From: an uncultured Acidobacteriota bacterium
GTDB taxonomy: Bacteria > Acidobacteriota > Terriglobia > Bryobacterales > Bryobacteraceae
Length of the DNA: 57,738 nucleotides
Reading direction: 5' to 3'
NCBI GenBank assembly: GCA_902825945.1
Contig: CADECY010000050.1
Span: 1-57,738, forward strand
Both the position numbers and the translations under genes were made by a program. Below are positions 36,210 through 45,079 of the stretch, one piece after another. The notes under the pieces are model-generated. The model searched no databases. It was not told the DNA's origin and worked only from the letters and a program-made list of their open reading frames with translations. Each line of letters starts with the position of its first letter. The stretch's first letter is position 1.

Positions 36210-36259
36210 TGCCACTTCCGATTGTGCCAAAATGATGTGAGTTATCTCTCGCTCCTGCA

Positions 36260-37981
36260 ATGAATCCGCAAAATCCTCTTAGCGCCGGCGTGGACGAGCA
36301 AACCGCCGCGTCCGGCGAATCGTCGTTCGGAGACATCCTCAAACAGTTCGAACAGGAACACCACGCCCCCGCCTCTTCGGAAGGCGAGGCCGTCCATGCC
36401 ATCGATGGAACGGTGTTGTCGGTTACGCTTGACGGAGTCTTCGTCGACATTGGCCGCAAGCACGAAGGCATCCTTTCGCCCGATCAGGTGAAGGACGCCA
36501 ACGGTGAGATCCGTCTCAAGCCCGGACACCCGGTCAAGGTCACGGTAGGCCCGCTCGACGAGAACGGCTACCATCGCTTGTCGACCATTCGCATCGTCAT
36601 CCCGAAGGACTGGAGCGGACTCGAGAAGGCGTTCGCCGACAAGGCCGTCATCACGGGCACGGTTCAGGAAGTGGTGAAGGGCGGGCTCCGCGTCGACGTG
36701 GGGGTTCGCGCTTTCGTACCCGCATCCCGCAGCGGCGCGCGCGATCAGGCCGAGATGGAAAAGCTCGTGGGTCAAACCATCGAGTGCCGCATCACCAAGC
36801 TCGACACCGAAAAGGAAGATGTCGTTCTCGATCGCCGGTCGATTCTCGAGGAGCGCGCGGCCGTTGTCAAGCAAGCCGCGTTCGACGCCATTCAGGAAGG
36901 CGTCGTGGTCCAAGGCACGGTGCGAAGCGTGATGGATTTCGGCGCCTTCGTCGACATCGGCGGCGTCGATGGCCTGCTCCATGTCAGTGACATGAGCTGG
37001 ATCCGCGGCACCAAACCCTCCGAGATCGTCAAGGTGGGCGACACGGTCGAAGTCAAGATCCTCAAGGTCAACCGCGACACCCACAAGATTTCGCTCGGCA
37101 TGAAGCAACTCCAGGACGATCCCTGGACCGTTGCTCTGCGCGAGATCAACGTGGGAGATCGCATTCGCGGCAAGGTGGCCCGCGTCACCGACTTCGGTGC
37201 GTTCGTGGAGATCCGCCAGGGCGTTGAAGGTCTGATCCACGTCTCCGAGATGTCGTGGTCGAAGAAGCAGCGGCGTCCGGTCGACATCGTCAAGCCCGGC
37301 GAGATGGTGGAAGCGGTGGTGCTTTCAGTCAACCCCGGCGACAAGCGGATCGGCCTGGGCCTGAAGCAGGCACTTGGCGATCCCTGGGAAGACGCGGTCA
37401 AGAAATTCCCCGCCGGCTCGATCGTCGAGTTGCCGGTATCGAACCTCGCGGCATTCGGCGCCTTCCTTGAAATGGCCGAAGGAGTCGAGGGACTCATCCA
37501 CGTCGGCGACATCACGCACGGCAAGCGCCTCCAGCATCCCAAGGAGGTGCTCTCCACCGGGCAGATCGTCAAGGCTGAAGTCACGGAAGTCGATAACGAA
37601 CGGCGGCGCTTCCGGCTGAGCATGAAGAAGCTCGAGCCCACGTCGGCGGACGAGTACATCGGCGAACACAAGGTAGGCGATCTGGTCACGGGCCGCGTGG
37701 TCGAGAGCAGCGCGCAACGCGCCAAGATCGAGCTTTCCGAAGGCGTGCATGGCGTGTGCAAGCTAGCCGCCGAGAAGAAGGAAGCCGCCGCGGCGTCCAC
37801 GGGCGGTGCCAAGTCCGCCGATCTTGGCTCACTCTCCGAAATGCTCAAGGCCAAGTGGAAAGCTGGCAACGTCGCGTCCTCCAGCCCCAGCGAAGGACTC
37901 AAGAGCGGACAGATTCGCAGGTTCCGGATCTCGGCGTTGGATCCCGCCAACAAACGGGTCGACCTCGAATTGGCGGATTGA
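36260..37981 (+). CDS. rpsA: 30S ribosomal protein S1
   Basis: Protein of 573 residues with six S1 RNA-binding repeats at about 45-112, 128-193, 213-283, 298-370, 383-455 and 465 to the end. The typical VMDFGAFVDIGGVDGLLHVS and VTDFGAFVEIRQGVEGLIHV cores are in repeats 3 and 4. Repeat 6 is split by an Ala/Ser/Lys-rich insert (about residues 495-550), and the first ~40 residues are an acidic extension. S1 helps unwind and load mRNA on the 30S subunit. No SD sequence precedes the ATG, as is usual for autoregulated rpsA. It is divergent from the histidine kinase, with only 50 bp between the starts. Confidence 0.93.
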   Translation: MNPQNPLSAGVDEQTAASGESSFGDILKQFEQEHHAPASSEGEAVHAIDGTVLSVTLDGVFVDIGRKHEGILSPDQVKDANGEIRLKPGHPVKVTVGPLDENGYHRLSTIRIVIPKDWSGLEKAFADKAVITGTVQEVVKGGLRVDVGVRAFVPASRSGARDQAEMEKLVGQTIECRITKLDTEKEDVVLDRRSILEERAAVVKQAAFDAIQEGVVVQGTVRSVMDFGAFVDIGGVDGLLHVSDMSWIRGTKPSEIVKVGDTVEVKILKVNRDTHKISLGMKQLQDDPWTVALREINVGDRIRGKVARVTDFGAFVEIRQGVEGLIHVSEMSWSKKQRRPVDIVKPGEMVEAVVLSVNPGDKRIGLGLKQALGDPWEDAVKKFPAGSIVELPVSNLAAFGAFLEMAEGVEGLIHVGDITHGKRLQHPKEVLSTGQIVKAEVTEVDNERRRFRLSMKKLEPTSADEYIGEHKVGDLVTGRVVESSAQRAKIELSEGVHGVCKLAAEKKEAAAASTGGAKSADLGSLSEMLKAKWKAGNVASSSPSEGLKSGQIRRFRISALDPANKRVDLELAD

Positions 37982-38015
37982 TCCGCTTCTCCGAAGATTT
38001 CGAAAGGACACCGCA

Positions 38016-39158
38016 ATGCGCAGAATCAGAACGGCTGTACTCGGAACCGGCTTCATGGGCAAGGTCCACACGGAAGCGATTCGCCGGCTCGGTAACGTGG
38101 ATGTCGTCGCGCTGGCCGCCTCTTCTGGACGGAGCCCGGAAGCGCTCGCCGAGTCCTACTGTATCGATAACGTCACCACCGATTGGAAGAAGCTGATCGC
38201 CGACGAGTCGATCGAAGCCGTTCATATCTGCACTCCGAATTCGCTCCATCATCCGATGGCGATGGCCGCGCTGCAAGCGGGCAAGCATGTGCTGAGCGAA
38301 AAGCCGCTGGCGATGTCCTCGAAAGAAGCGGCGGACATGCTGGCGCTCGCCAAGAAGAAGAAGCTCGTCCACGCCACCAATCACAATCTCCGCTACTACC
38401 CGATGGTGCAGCACGTCCGGCAGATGGTGAAGAACGGCGAACTCGGCGACATCCTCGTGGTGCAGGGCACCTACTCGCAGGACTGGCTGCTCTATGACAC
38501 CGATTTCAACTGGCGCATCACCAAGAAGGCCAACGGGCCTTCGCGCGTCGTCGGCGATATCGGCTCGCACTGGATGGACATGATCCAGCACCTCACCGGG
38601 CTGAAGATCACCGCGCTATGCGCCAACACCGCGATCGTCCACAAGACCCGCAAGAAGCCGAAGGGCAGCATCGAGACGTTCGCCGGAAAGCTGCTGAGTC
38701 CGGAAGACTACGACGAAGTGAAGATCGATACCGAGGACTTCGCCGCGGTGCTCGTGGAGCTCGGCTCGCGTTGCCGCGGAGCCTACACGGTGAGCCAGGT
38801 CTCGGCCGGGAACAAGAATCGCTTCCAGTTCGAGATCTACGGAACCAAGTGCGGCGTGAGCTGGAACCAGGAACGTCCGGACGAACTCTGGATCGGGCAC
38901 CGCAATTCGCCGAACCAGATCATCGTCAAGGATCCTTCGCTGATGGCTCCGGCGGCGCAAGGCTTCGCCGATCTTCCGGGCGGCCACTCGGAAGGCTACG
39001 ACGATTCCCACAAACAGCTCTTCAAACGCTTCTACGCCAAGATCGCCGATCCTTCGGTCGCGATCGACTACCCGACATTCGAGGACGGCGTGCGCGGCAT
39101 GACGCTCATCGAGAGGGTGCTCGAAAGTTCGAAAAAACGGGCCTGGGTCAAGGCCTGA
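38016..39158 (+). CDS. Gfo/Idh/MocA family NAD(P)-dependent oxidoreductase
   Basis: Protein of 380 residues. The Rossmann motif is at the N-terminus (AVLGTGFMGKVHTEAI). The family hallmark EKPLAMSSKEA (near residue 93) holds the catalytic lysine, and the C-terminal substrate domain contains GDIGSHWMDMIQHLTG with the active-site D/H pair. It likely oxidises or reduces a sugar or inositol derivative; the QDWLLYDTDFNWRI stretch is frequent in the sugar-dehydrogenase-like subgroup. An SD (AAAGGA) precedes ATG 38016, 34 bp after rpsA. The substrate cannot be told from sequence. Its 3' end overlaps the converging membrane-protein gene by 11 bp. Confidence 0.93.
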   Translation: MRRIRTAVLGTGFMGKVHTEAIRRLGNVDVVALAASSGRSPEALAESYCIDNVTTDWKKLIADESIEAVHICTPNSLHHPMAMAALQAGKHVLSEKPLAMSSKEAADMLALAKKKKLVHATNHNLRYYPMVQHVRQMVKNGELGDILVVQGTYSQDWLLYDTDFNWRITKKANGPSRVVGDIGSHWMDMIQHLTGLKITALCANTAIVHKTRKKPKGSIETFAGKLLSPEDYDEVKIDTEDFAAVLVELGSRCRGAYTVSQVSAGNKNRFQFEIYGTKCGVSWNQERPDELWIGHRNSPNQIIVKDPSLMAPAAQGFADLPGGHSEGYDDSHKQLFKRFYAKIADPSVAIDYPTFEDGVRGMTLIERVLESSKKRAWVKA

Positions 39159-39897
39159 GGCTCTGATCCATGAGGGCCGCCGCCCGATCCGGACGCTTCG
39201 GCTGACCACCGGTCCTCCACGGCCAAGTCTCGATCAGCACCGTCACGCCCGCCACCGCCAATCCCAATCCACAGCCCTGAAACAGTATCCATCGCACCGG
39301 AGCACTCAATCCCGGTACGAGCAATGACCCACCCGCGATACCCGCCAATCCACCGGCTACGCACGCCCACGTCCGAATTCGCCGCGGACTGATACCGGCG
39401 GTGGGTCGCGTCCACATCCCGAATCCGTTTGCTATTCCAGCGAGCAACAACGCGAGTCCCAGATAGCCCCACTTGCGCGAGGCGGCGGTTCGCAACGGGA
39501 GTAGTTCGAAGGCGCTGATCCGCCCGGCATCGAACGAGTGGAACAGATCGAGCATGCGCGCGTTTTCCTGGTAATCCCAAAAGGCCGCCGCGAACATCAT
39601 GAGCGCCGCACCTACAGCCGCGCCCCAGGCGGATCGCTCTTTTTCGCCCAAACCCAGCGCCACCCACGCCACCCATGCGAGCACCTGCGCCGAATAGAGC
39701 GCGATCAACACCTGATCGAACTCGACCCCGGCCACATATCCGGCGGATCCGTTGGCGCGAAGCAGAGACTCAGCGCCCGCACGGCTCTCGGGGAACTCCA
39801 TCGGGACTGCCGGCGGGAACCCGCGCGAGATCGCCCACGTCACCGACAAGAGCAACACAGCCGCGGTGGCGAACGCGGCGTGGCGCAGGAATCGCAT
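39148..39897 (-). CDS. membrane protein of unknown function
   Basis: Protein of 249 residues. ATG 39897 is chosen since it opens on a leader/first helix (FLRHAAFATAAVLLLSVTWA) and has a strong -10-like TATACT 9 nt upstream; a longer frame would start upstream inside the promoter. A periplasmic loop follows, then about six further helices in total (ALYSAQVLAWVAWVALGLG; AVGAALMMFAAAFWDYQEN; ACVAGGLAGIAGGSLLVPG; CGLGLAVAGVTVLIE). No family recognised. Divergent from glnE. Confidence 0.7.
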   Translation of the reverse strand: MRFLRHAAFATAAVLLLSVTWAISRGFPPAVPMEFPESRAGAESLLRANGSAGYVAGVEFDQVLIALYSAQVLAWVAWVALGLGEKERSAWGAAVGAALMMFAAAFWDYQENARMLDLFHSFDAGRISAFELLPLRTAASRKWGYLGLALLLAGIANGFGMWTRPTAGISPRRIRTWACVAGGLAGIAGGSLLVPGLSAPVRWILFQGCGLGLAVAGVTVLIETWPWRTGGQPKRPDRAAALMDQSLRP

Positions 39898-39906
39898 GTG
39901 TTGTTC

Positions 39907-39912
39907 AGTATA
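39907..39912 (-). promoter_or_regulatory. candidate -10 TATACT
   Basis: Minus-strand TATACT, 9 nt before ATG 39897, the best match to the -10 consensus among the short-spaced hexamers of this window. Confidence 0.45.
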
Positions 39913-39931
39913 GAGCCACCGCCGGGCTATC

Positions 39932-42841
39932 ATGAAACGGTTGCCAATTCAGGCCCACGATGTCCGGTTTCGCGACCCCGGGCGGGCGCTTGCCCGGTTG
40001 GAGCGGCTTTCGGCCGAAGTTCCCGAAGCGACCCGAAACCGCCTGGCGATGCTGTTGCACGCCTCCGCGGACCCTGACACCGCGGCGCACTACCTCGTCC
40101 GCCTGCTCGAGGAACAGCCGGCGGCTTTCCGCCGCATGGTCACCTCGGCGGGTTCGCTGCATCATCTCATCACGGCCTTCAGCTATAGCCGCTTGCTGGC
40201 CGGCGAGATCCTGAAAGCGCCGGAATGGATCGAGGGAATCGCGCGAGCGGGCGACCTGCACCGCGTGCTCACCGCCGAGGATTATGGCGCGCTCCTCGAT
40301 GAGGCGCTTCCCGAGGGCCCGGTCCAGGCGATCGATCTCGCGGCCTTCCGGCGGCGGCGGCTCCTGCGAATCCTGCTGCGCGACGTGCTCGGTCACGGGT
40401 CGCTTTCCGACATCACCGAGGAGATCTCGAACCTCGCCGCCGCGATTCTCGACCGCTCCTACCGGCGGGTACGCCAAGCGATGATCGAGCGCCATGGCGT
40501 GCCCCGGAAAGGGGGCGCCGAGACTGGACTTTCCGTGGTCGCGCTCGGAAAGCTCGGCGGCCGCGAGCTCAACTACAGCTCCGACGTCGATCTGATGTTC
40601 GTCTATTCGGGCAACGGAGAGACCGATGGCGCCGCGCGGATCTCCAATCGCGACTTCTTTCGCAAGGTCTGCGTTCAGTTGACCGAACTGCTGTCGACAT
40701 ACACGCCGCACGGCATGTGCTACCGCGTCGATCTGCGCCTTCGGCCCGAGGGCGCTCTCGGTGATGTCTGCCTTCCGCTCGACGCAGCGGTTTCCTACTA
40801 CCAGAAACGCGCGCGCGACTGGGAATTGCAGATGCTCATCAAGGCGCGCGTGGCGGCGGGTGAGCCCGAGCCGGGCCGCGAGTTGCTCGAAACCACCGAA
40901 CCGCTGATCTATTCGACATCGCTCGATTTCTCGAAGATCGAAGCGGTGGCGGAATCGCGCGTCCGTATCGGTGAGAAGCTTGCGAAACGGAAGGCCCGCA
41001 CCGAGTTCGACATCAAGCTCGCGCCTGGCGGCATTCGCGATATCGAGTTTCTCGTGCAATGCCTGCAGCGGCTGCACGGCGGACGCGAGAGCTTCCTGCG
41101 CCATGGCGGTACCCAACTCGCGCTTTTCCGCTTGTTCGCGAAAGAACGTCTCTCCGACATCGAATACGGCCGGCTGATGGCCGCCTACCGCTTCTTGCGC
41201 GACCTCGAACACCGCCTGCAGATCTCAGAAGACCGGCAGACCCATTCGCTTCCTTCGAGCAACGAAGAAATGGAACTGCTGGCACGGCGCATGCCGCCCT
41301 CCGAACTCGGCAGCGAGACTTCGGCCGATGGACTTCGCCAACGCCTCGCGGCGCATCTCGAGGCGGTTCGCGCGATCTATGACCGCGTGGTCCACGCGCA
41401 ACTGCCCGCGCACTACACGATGCAGAACGTGACGCGCGAAGGTCCGGCCGTTGGACCGGCTCTGGTGGAGCCGCCCTCGATTCCGCCGGAAACCGTGTCT
41501 CCGAACCTGGCCCGCATGATCGGACAAGTGGCGCCCGGCTTGGCGTTGACCCTCTCCCGGAGCCACCTCCGCTATGGCGCGCGGCCCTTCGAACATTTCC
41601 TCGAGCGGATTTTGCCCGCGCGGCAATGGCTCGGCTGGCTCGATTCCGATCCGGTGCTGACCGGCTATGTGATCGACCTGTTCGAACACAGTCCGTTTTT
41701 CGGCGGACAACTGATTCGCAAGCCGGAGTGGATCGAGGAGTTGCACGAGATGCGGCACACGCCGCGCCGGCGCGGGCGGTACGCCGAAGCCGCGGCGATG
41801 CTGACGGATCCCACCGATCTTCGCCGTTTTTTCAATCGCGAGATGATGCGGATCGAGGCCGAGAGCATCTGCCTGCACACCCCGGTTTTCGAGACGCTGA
41901 AACAGACTTCCGATCTCGCCGACTGCTCGATTCGCACGGCCTACCAGATGGCGCTTGCCGAGGCCGCCGGCACGGTTCCCTGTTCGCCGGACTACGAACC
42001 GGGCGAGCAGATGCTGGTGATCGCACTCGGCCGGCTCGGGATGCGAGAGCTCGATCTCGGCTCCGATGCCGATCTGGTTTTCGTGCTGGCCGACCGCGAC
42101 TCCTCCGAGATTCACTTCTGGACCAAGGTCGCCGAGAAGACTGTCGACCTGCTTTCGGCCTACACCGGTGACGGCACGTTGTTCGCCGCCGACACGCGTC
42201 TGAGGCCGAATGGAAACGCCGGCCCGCTCGTGCAGACCGAATCCGGATTCAAGGACTATTTCCTCAAGCAAGCCCAAGCCTGGGAGGGAATCACCTACAT
42301 GAAATCGCGCGCGGTGGCCGGCGATCACGAGCGCGGCACCAAGTTTCTCGAAGACCTTCAGGATGTGGACTGGCGCCGCTACGGCCAAGGCGGACGTTCG
42401 CGCAAGGAGTTGCGCCAGATGCGCCTCCGGCTCGAAAATGAACAAGGTACGCAAAATCCGCTCAAGGCAGGGCGCGGCGGCTACTATGACATCGATTTCG
42501 CGCTGATGTATCTGCGGTTGAAGAGCGCCGGGATCTTCTTTCCGGTGCTGGACACGCAAGAGCGCATCAGCATCGTGGAAAAGATGGGCCATCTCGACCG
42601 GGCCGACGCGCGTTTCCTGCTGGATGCCGCCACCTTCTACCGCGCCGTCGATCATGCGCTGCGCCTCAACTCCGGACACGCCGAGGGACATCTGCCCGCC
42701 TCACGACTTCAACTCGAAATGATCACCGAACTGGTGAGCCGATGGACTCCGGGCCACCTCCACGATCAGCCGCTTCCGGTCGAGCTGGCACAGATACAGA
42801 ACCGCACCCGCGAATACTTCGACCGGTTGTTCAATACCTGA
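39932..42841 (+). CDS. glnE: bifunctional glutamine synthetase adenylyltransferase/adenylyl-removing enzyme
   Basis: Protein of 969 residues, normal for GlnE, which adenylylates and de-adenylylates glutamine synthetase in response to PII and glutamine. It shows the two nucleotidyltransferase halves: VVALGKLGGRELNYSSDVDL near residue 202 (adenylyl-removing half) and VIALGRLGMRELDLGSDADL near residue 694 (adenylyl-transferase half). Each is followed by its helical domain (GGIRDIEFLVQCLQRLHGG in the first; GYYDIDFALMYLRL in the second). The metal-binding acidic pairs SDVD and SDAD are intact. The ATG lies 34 bp from the divergent membrane-protein gene. The stop overlaps the ATG of the TPR gene (TGATG). 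Confidence 0.96.
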   Translation: MKRLPIQAHDVRFRDPGRALARLERLSAEVPEATRNRLAMLLHASADPDTAAHYLVRLLEEQPAAFRRMVTSAGSLHHLITAFSYSRLLAGEILKAPEWIEGIARAGDLHRVLTAEDYGALLDEALPEGPVQAIDLAAFRRRRLLRILLRDVLGHGSLSDITEEISNLAAAILDRSYRRVRQAMIERHGVPRKGGAETGLSVVALGKLGGRELNYSSDVDLMFVYSGNGETDGAARISNRDFFRKVCVQLTELLSTYTPHGMCYRVDLRLRPEGALGDVCLPLDAAVSYYQKRARDWELQMLIKARVAAGEPEPGRELLETTEPLIYSTSLDFSKIEAVAESRVRIGEKLAKRKARTEFDIKLAPGGIRDIEFLVQCLQRLHGGRESFLRHGGTQLALFRLFAKERLSDIEYGRLMAAYRFLRDLEHRLQISEDRQTHSLPSSNEEMELLARRMPPSELGSETSADGLRQRLAAHLEAVRAIYDRVVHAQLPAHYTMQNVTREGPAVGPALVEPPSIPPETVSPNLARMIGQVAPGLALTLSRSHLRYGARPFEHFLERILPARQWLGWLDSDPVLTGYVIDLFEHSPFFGGQLIRKPEWIEELHEMRHTPRRRGRYAEAAAMLTDPTDLRRFFNREMMRIEAESICLHTPVFETLKQTSDLADCSIRTAYQMALAEAAGTVPCSPDYEPGEQMLVIALGRLGMRELDLGSDADLVFVLADRDSSEIHFWTKVAEKTVDLLSAYTGDGTLFAADTRLRPNGNAGPLVQTESGFKDYFLKQAQAWEGITYMKSRAVAGDHERGTKFLEDLQDVDWRRYGQGGRSRKELRQMRLRLENEQGTQNPLKAGRGGYYDIDFALMYLRLKSAGIFFPVLDTQERISIVEKMGHLDRADARFLLDAATFYRAVDHALRLNSGHAEGHLPASRLQLEMITELVSRWTPGHLHDQPLPVELAQIQNRTREYFDRLFNT

Positions 42842-43668
42842 TGTACACGATCCGACTCGCCGTCCTGCTCGCTGGCCTGCCCTTGCTCGCCGCCACTCCC
42901 GCCGATCCGATCGGCGAAACCTACCACCGTCTCTACAACCTGGACTTCGCGAGCGCGCACAAGATCCTGGACGACTACGAAGCCAAGCAGCCGTCGGACC
43001 CGATCGGGCCCGCGGTCCGCGGAGCCACCTATCTGTTCTATGAACTCGACCGGCTGAAGATTCTCGAGGGCGAGTTCTTTTCGAACGACAAGAAGATCTC
43101 GGGCGACGACAAGCTCCAACCCGATCCGGGCATCCGGGAGAAGTTCTTCGCCTCGATCACGCGCGCGCAACAGTTGGCGGACGCGCGGATCCAGAAGGCC
43201 CCGAACGATACCAACGCGCTATTCTCCTACTGCCTGACTGAGGGCATGCGGACCGACTACATGGCCCTGATCGAGAAGAAGCAGCTCCGCAGCCTTTCCT
43301 ATGCCAAGCGCGCGCACAACTACGCGCTCCAGGTGATCAAGGCCGATCCGAACTTCACCGACGCCTACCTGACCACAGGTCTCACCGAGTACCTGGTCGG
43401 CAGCCTGCCATTTTTCATACGCTGGTTCGTCAAGTTCGAGCAGGTGGATGGGTCGAAGGATCAGGCGGTGGCGCGCCTGAACCGGGTGGCCGAGAAGGGC
43501 CGCTACCTGGGTCCGTTCGCGCGGATCCTCCTTGCTATCATCCACGTGCGCGAGAAGCGCCCTCGCCAAGCGCAGGAGCTGTTGGCGGGCCTGAGCCGCG
43601 ACTACCCTCAAAACTACCTGTTCAAGAAGGAAGCCGACAAGCTGACGCTCAAGCTGGAGCGCCGGTAA
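42841..43668 (+). CDS. exported TPR-like protein
   Basis: Protein of 275 residues with a signal peptide (MYTIRLAVLLAGLPLLAAT). Its helical hairpins are of TPR type: YHRLYNLDFASAHKILDDYE, AHNYALQVIKADPNFTDAYL, ARILLAIIHVREKRPRQAQE and GLSRDYPQNYLFKKEADKL. It probably forms a periplasmic scaffold. The one-base overlap with glnE shows cotranscription, although no functional link is evident. No catalytic motif is seen. Confidence 0.8.
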   Translation: MYTIRLAVLLAGLPLLAATPADPIGETYHRLYNLDFASAHKILDDYEAKQPSDPIGPAVRGATYLFYELDRLKILEGEFFSNDKKISGDDKLQPDPGIREKFFASITRAQQLADARIQKAPNDTNALFSYCLTEGMRTDYMALIEKKQLRSLSYAKRAHNYALQVIKADPNFTDAYLTTGLTEYLVGSLPFFIRWFVKFEQVDGSKDQAVARLNRVAEKGRYLGPFARILLAIIHVREKRPRQAQELLAGLSRDYPQNYLFKKEADKLTLKLERR

Positions 43669-43701
43669 CCTCACCCCCTCGCGCCCCGTCTTTTTATGCG
43701 G

Positions 43702-43707
43702 TAGCAT
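43702..43707 (+). promoter_or_regulatory. candidate -10 TAGCAT before adaptor gene
   Basis: TAGCAT, 7 nt before ATG 43715, no SD between. Part of the TANNNT pattern. Confidence 0.4.
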
Positions 43708-43714
43708 CTCTATT

Positions 43715-45076
43715 ATGTCGGCGCTCTCCAATCCCCGCCTTCCTGGCCCTTCGGCCGAACCGCCAGCACCACCGGCGCCCGTTCACGGCGAGCCGGAGTC
43801 CAGCTCGGGCCGCGGCAAGTGGATTCTCGGTGCTGTACTCCTCGGTGTCACCGGACTGGCGGCCTGGAAACTGGCGCCGAAAGCCAACGAATCGGCCACC
43901 CGGGCCACTGCCACGCCCACCAGAACCGCCAAGGTCACGCAAGGCACCCTCGAGTACACCGTGCGTCTGGGCGGGCAGACGACGGCCCGCGAGTTCGTCA
44001 ACGTCGTGGCGCCGATCATGCGCGGCCCCGAGTCCGGCCGCGAAATGATTCTCATCCACCTGGTCCCCACGGGAAGCAAGGTGAAGAAGGGGCAGATGAT
44101 CGCCAAGATCGACGCCCAGACTCTCGAGGATCACATCGACGACATCGGCGACGACATCGAAAAGGCCGAGTCCGACATCCGAAAGCGCCAGGCCGAGCAG
44201 GATGTCGACATGCAGACCTTGATGCAGAACATCAAGATCGCGGAGGCGGAGTACGGCAAGGCGAGGCAGGATGCGCGGGCCGCGGAGGTCCGCACAGACG
44301 TAGAGCGCGAGTTGCTGAAGCTCGCCGAAGAGGAAGCCGGTGCGCGTTACAAGCAACTTCAGGCCGACATCGCCCAAAAGAAGTTGATCTACGACGCCGA
44401 AGTGAAGATCCTCGGCATTACCCGCGAGCGCCATGTGCGCCATCGCGGACGCCATGAAGTCGATCTCAAGAAGTTCACGATCTACGCCCCGATGGACGGC
44501 TTGGCCGTGTCGCAGCAGATCTGGCGCTCGAGCGAAATGGCGACGGTCCAGCAGGGTGATCAGGTTTATCCCGGCATGCTCTTCATGAAGGTGGTGAACC
44601 CCGACAAGATGCAGCTCGACGCAACGATCAATCAGGCCGAGAGCGGCATGTACAAGATCGCGCAGAAAGCCACCATGCGGCTCGATGCGTTCCCAGGCCT
44701 GACGCTTCCGGGACGGATTTACGCGATCGGCGCGCTCGCCACGGGCGGCTACCGGCAGCAGTACTTCATCCGGAACGTACCAGTAAAGGTCGCCTTCGAC
44801 GTTGCGCACGAAAAGCTGATTCCCGATCTTTCTGGCTCCGCCGATGTCCTCCTCGAGAGCGAAGCGAACGCTAAGACAGTGCCGCTGGCCGCAGTGTTCG
44901 AGGAATCGGGCAAGAAGTTCGTCTTCGTGAAGAAGGGCCAGAACTACGAAAAGCGCGGAATCGAACTTGGCCTGCAGAACGCGACCCACGCCTCGGTCAC
45001 CAACGGCCTCGAAGTGGGCGACGAAGTGTCGCTCGAAAAGCCCGCTGCGCAGCCCGTCCAGACCGCTTCACTGTAA
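43715..45076 (+). CDS. HlyD/RND-type periplasmic adaptor subunit
   Basis: Protein of 453 residues. A Pro/Ser-rich cytosolic start is followed by one helix (WILGAVLLGVTGLAAW). The first lipoyl half has VKKGQMIAKIDAQTLEDHID, a long coiled-coil hairpin runs through about residues 140-245 (AEQDVDMQTLMQNIKIAEAE), and the second lipoyl half and beta-barrel follow (FTIYAPMDGLAV ... VNPDKMQLDATINQAE), then a membrane-proximal domain (NGLEVGDEVSLEKP). It should link an inner-membrane transporter to an outer-membrane channel, yet no ABC or RND pump gene adjoins it. An unusual basic stretch (RERHVRHRGRHEVDL) ends the hairpin. Confidence 0.9.
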   Translation: MSALSNPRLPGPSAEPPAPPAPVHGEPESSSGRGKWILGAVLLGVTGLAAWKLAPKANESATRATATPTRTAKVTQGTLEYTVRLGGQTTAREFVNVVAPIMRGPESGREMILIHLVPTGSKVKKGQMIAKIDAQTLEDHIDDIGDDIEKAESDIRKRQAEQDVDMQTLMQNIKIAEAEYGKARQDARAAEVRTDVERELLKLAEEEAGARYKQLQADIAQKKLIYDAEVKILGITRERHVRHRGRHEVDLKKFTIYAPMDGLAVSQQIWRSSEMATVQQGDQVYPGMLFMKVVNPDKMQLDATINQAESGMYKIAQKATMRLDAFPGLTLPGRIYAIGALATGGYRQQYFIRNVPVKVAFDVAHEKLIPDLSGSADVLLESEANAKTVPLAAVFEESGKKFVFVKKGQNYEKRGIELGLQNATHASVTNGLEVGDEVSLEKPAAQPVQTASL

Positions 45077-45079
45077 CCG

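Noticed and set aside
43669..43714. T-rich stretch as a rho-independent terminator
   Set aside because: A run of five T occurs but no stable hairpin precedes it.
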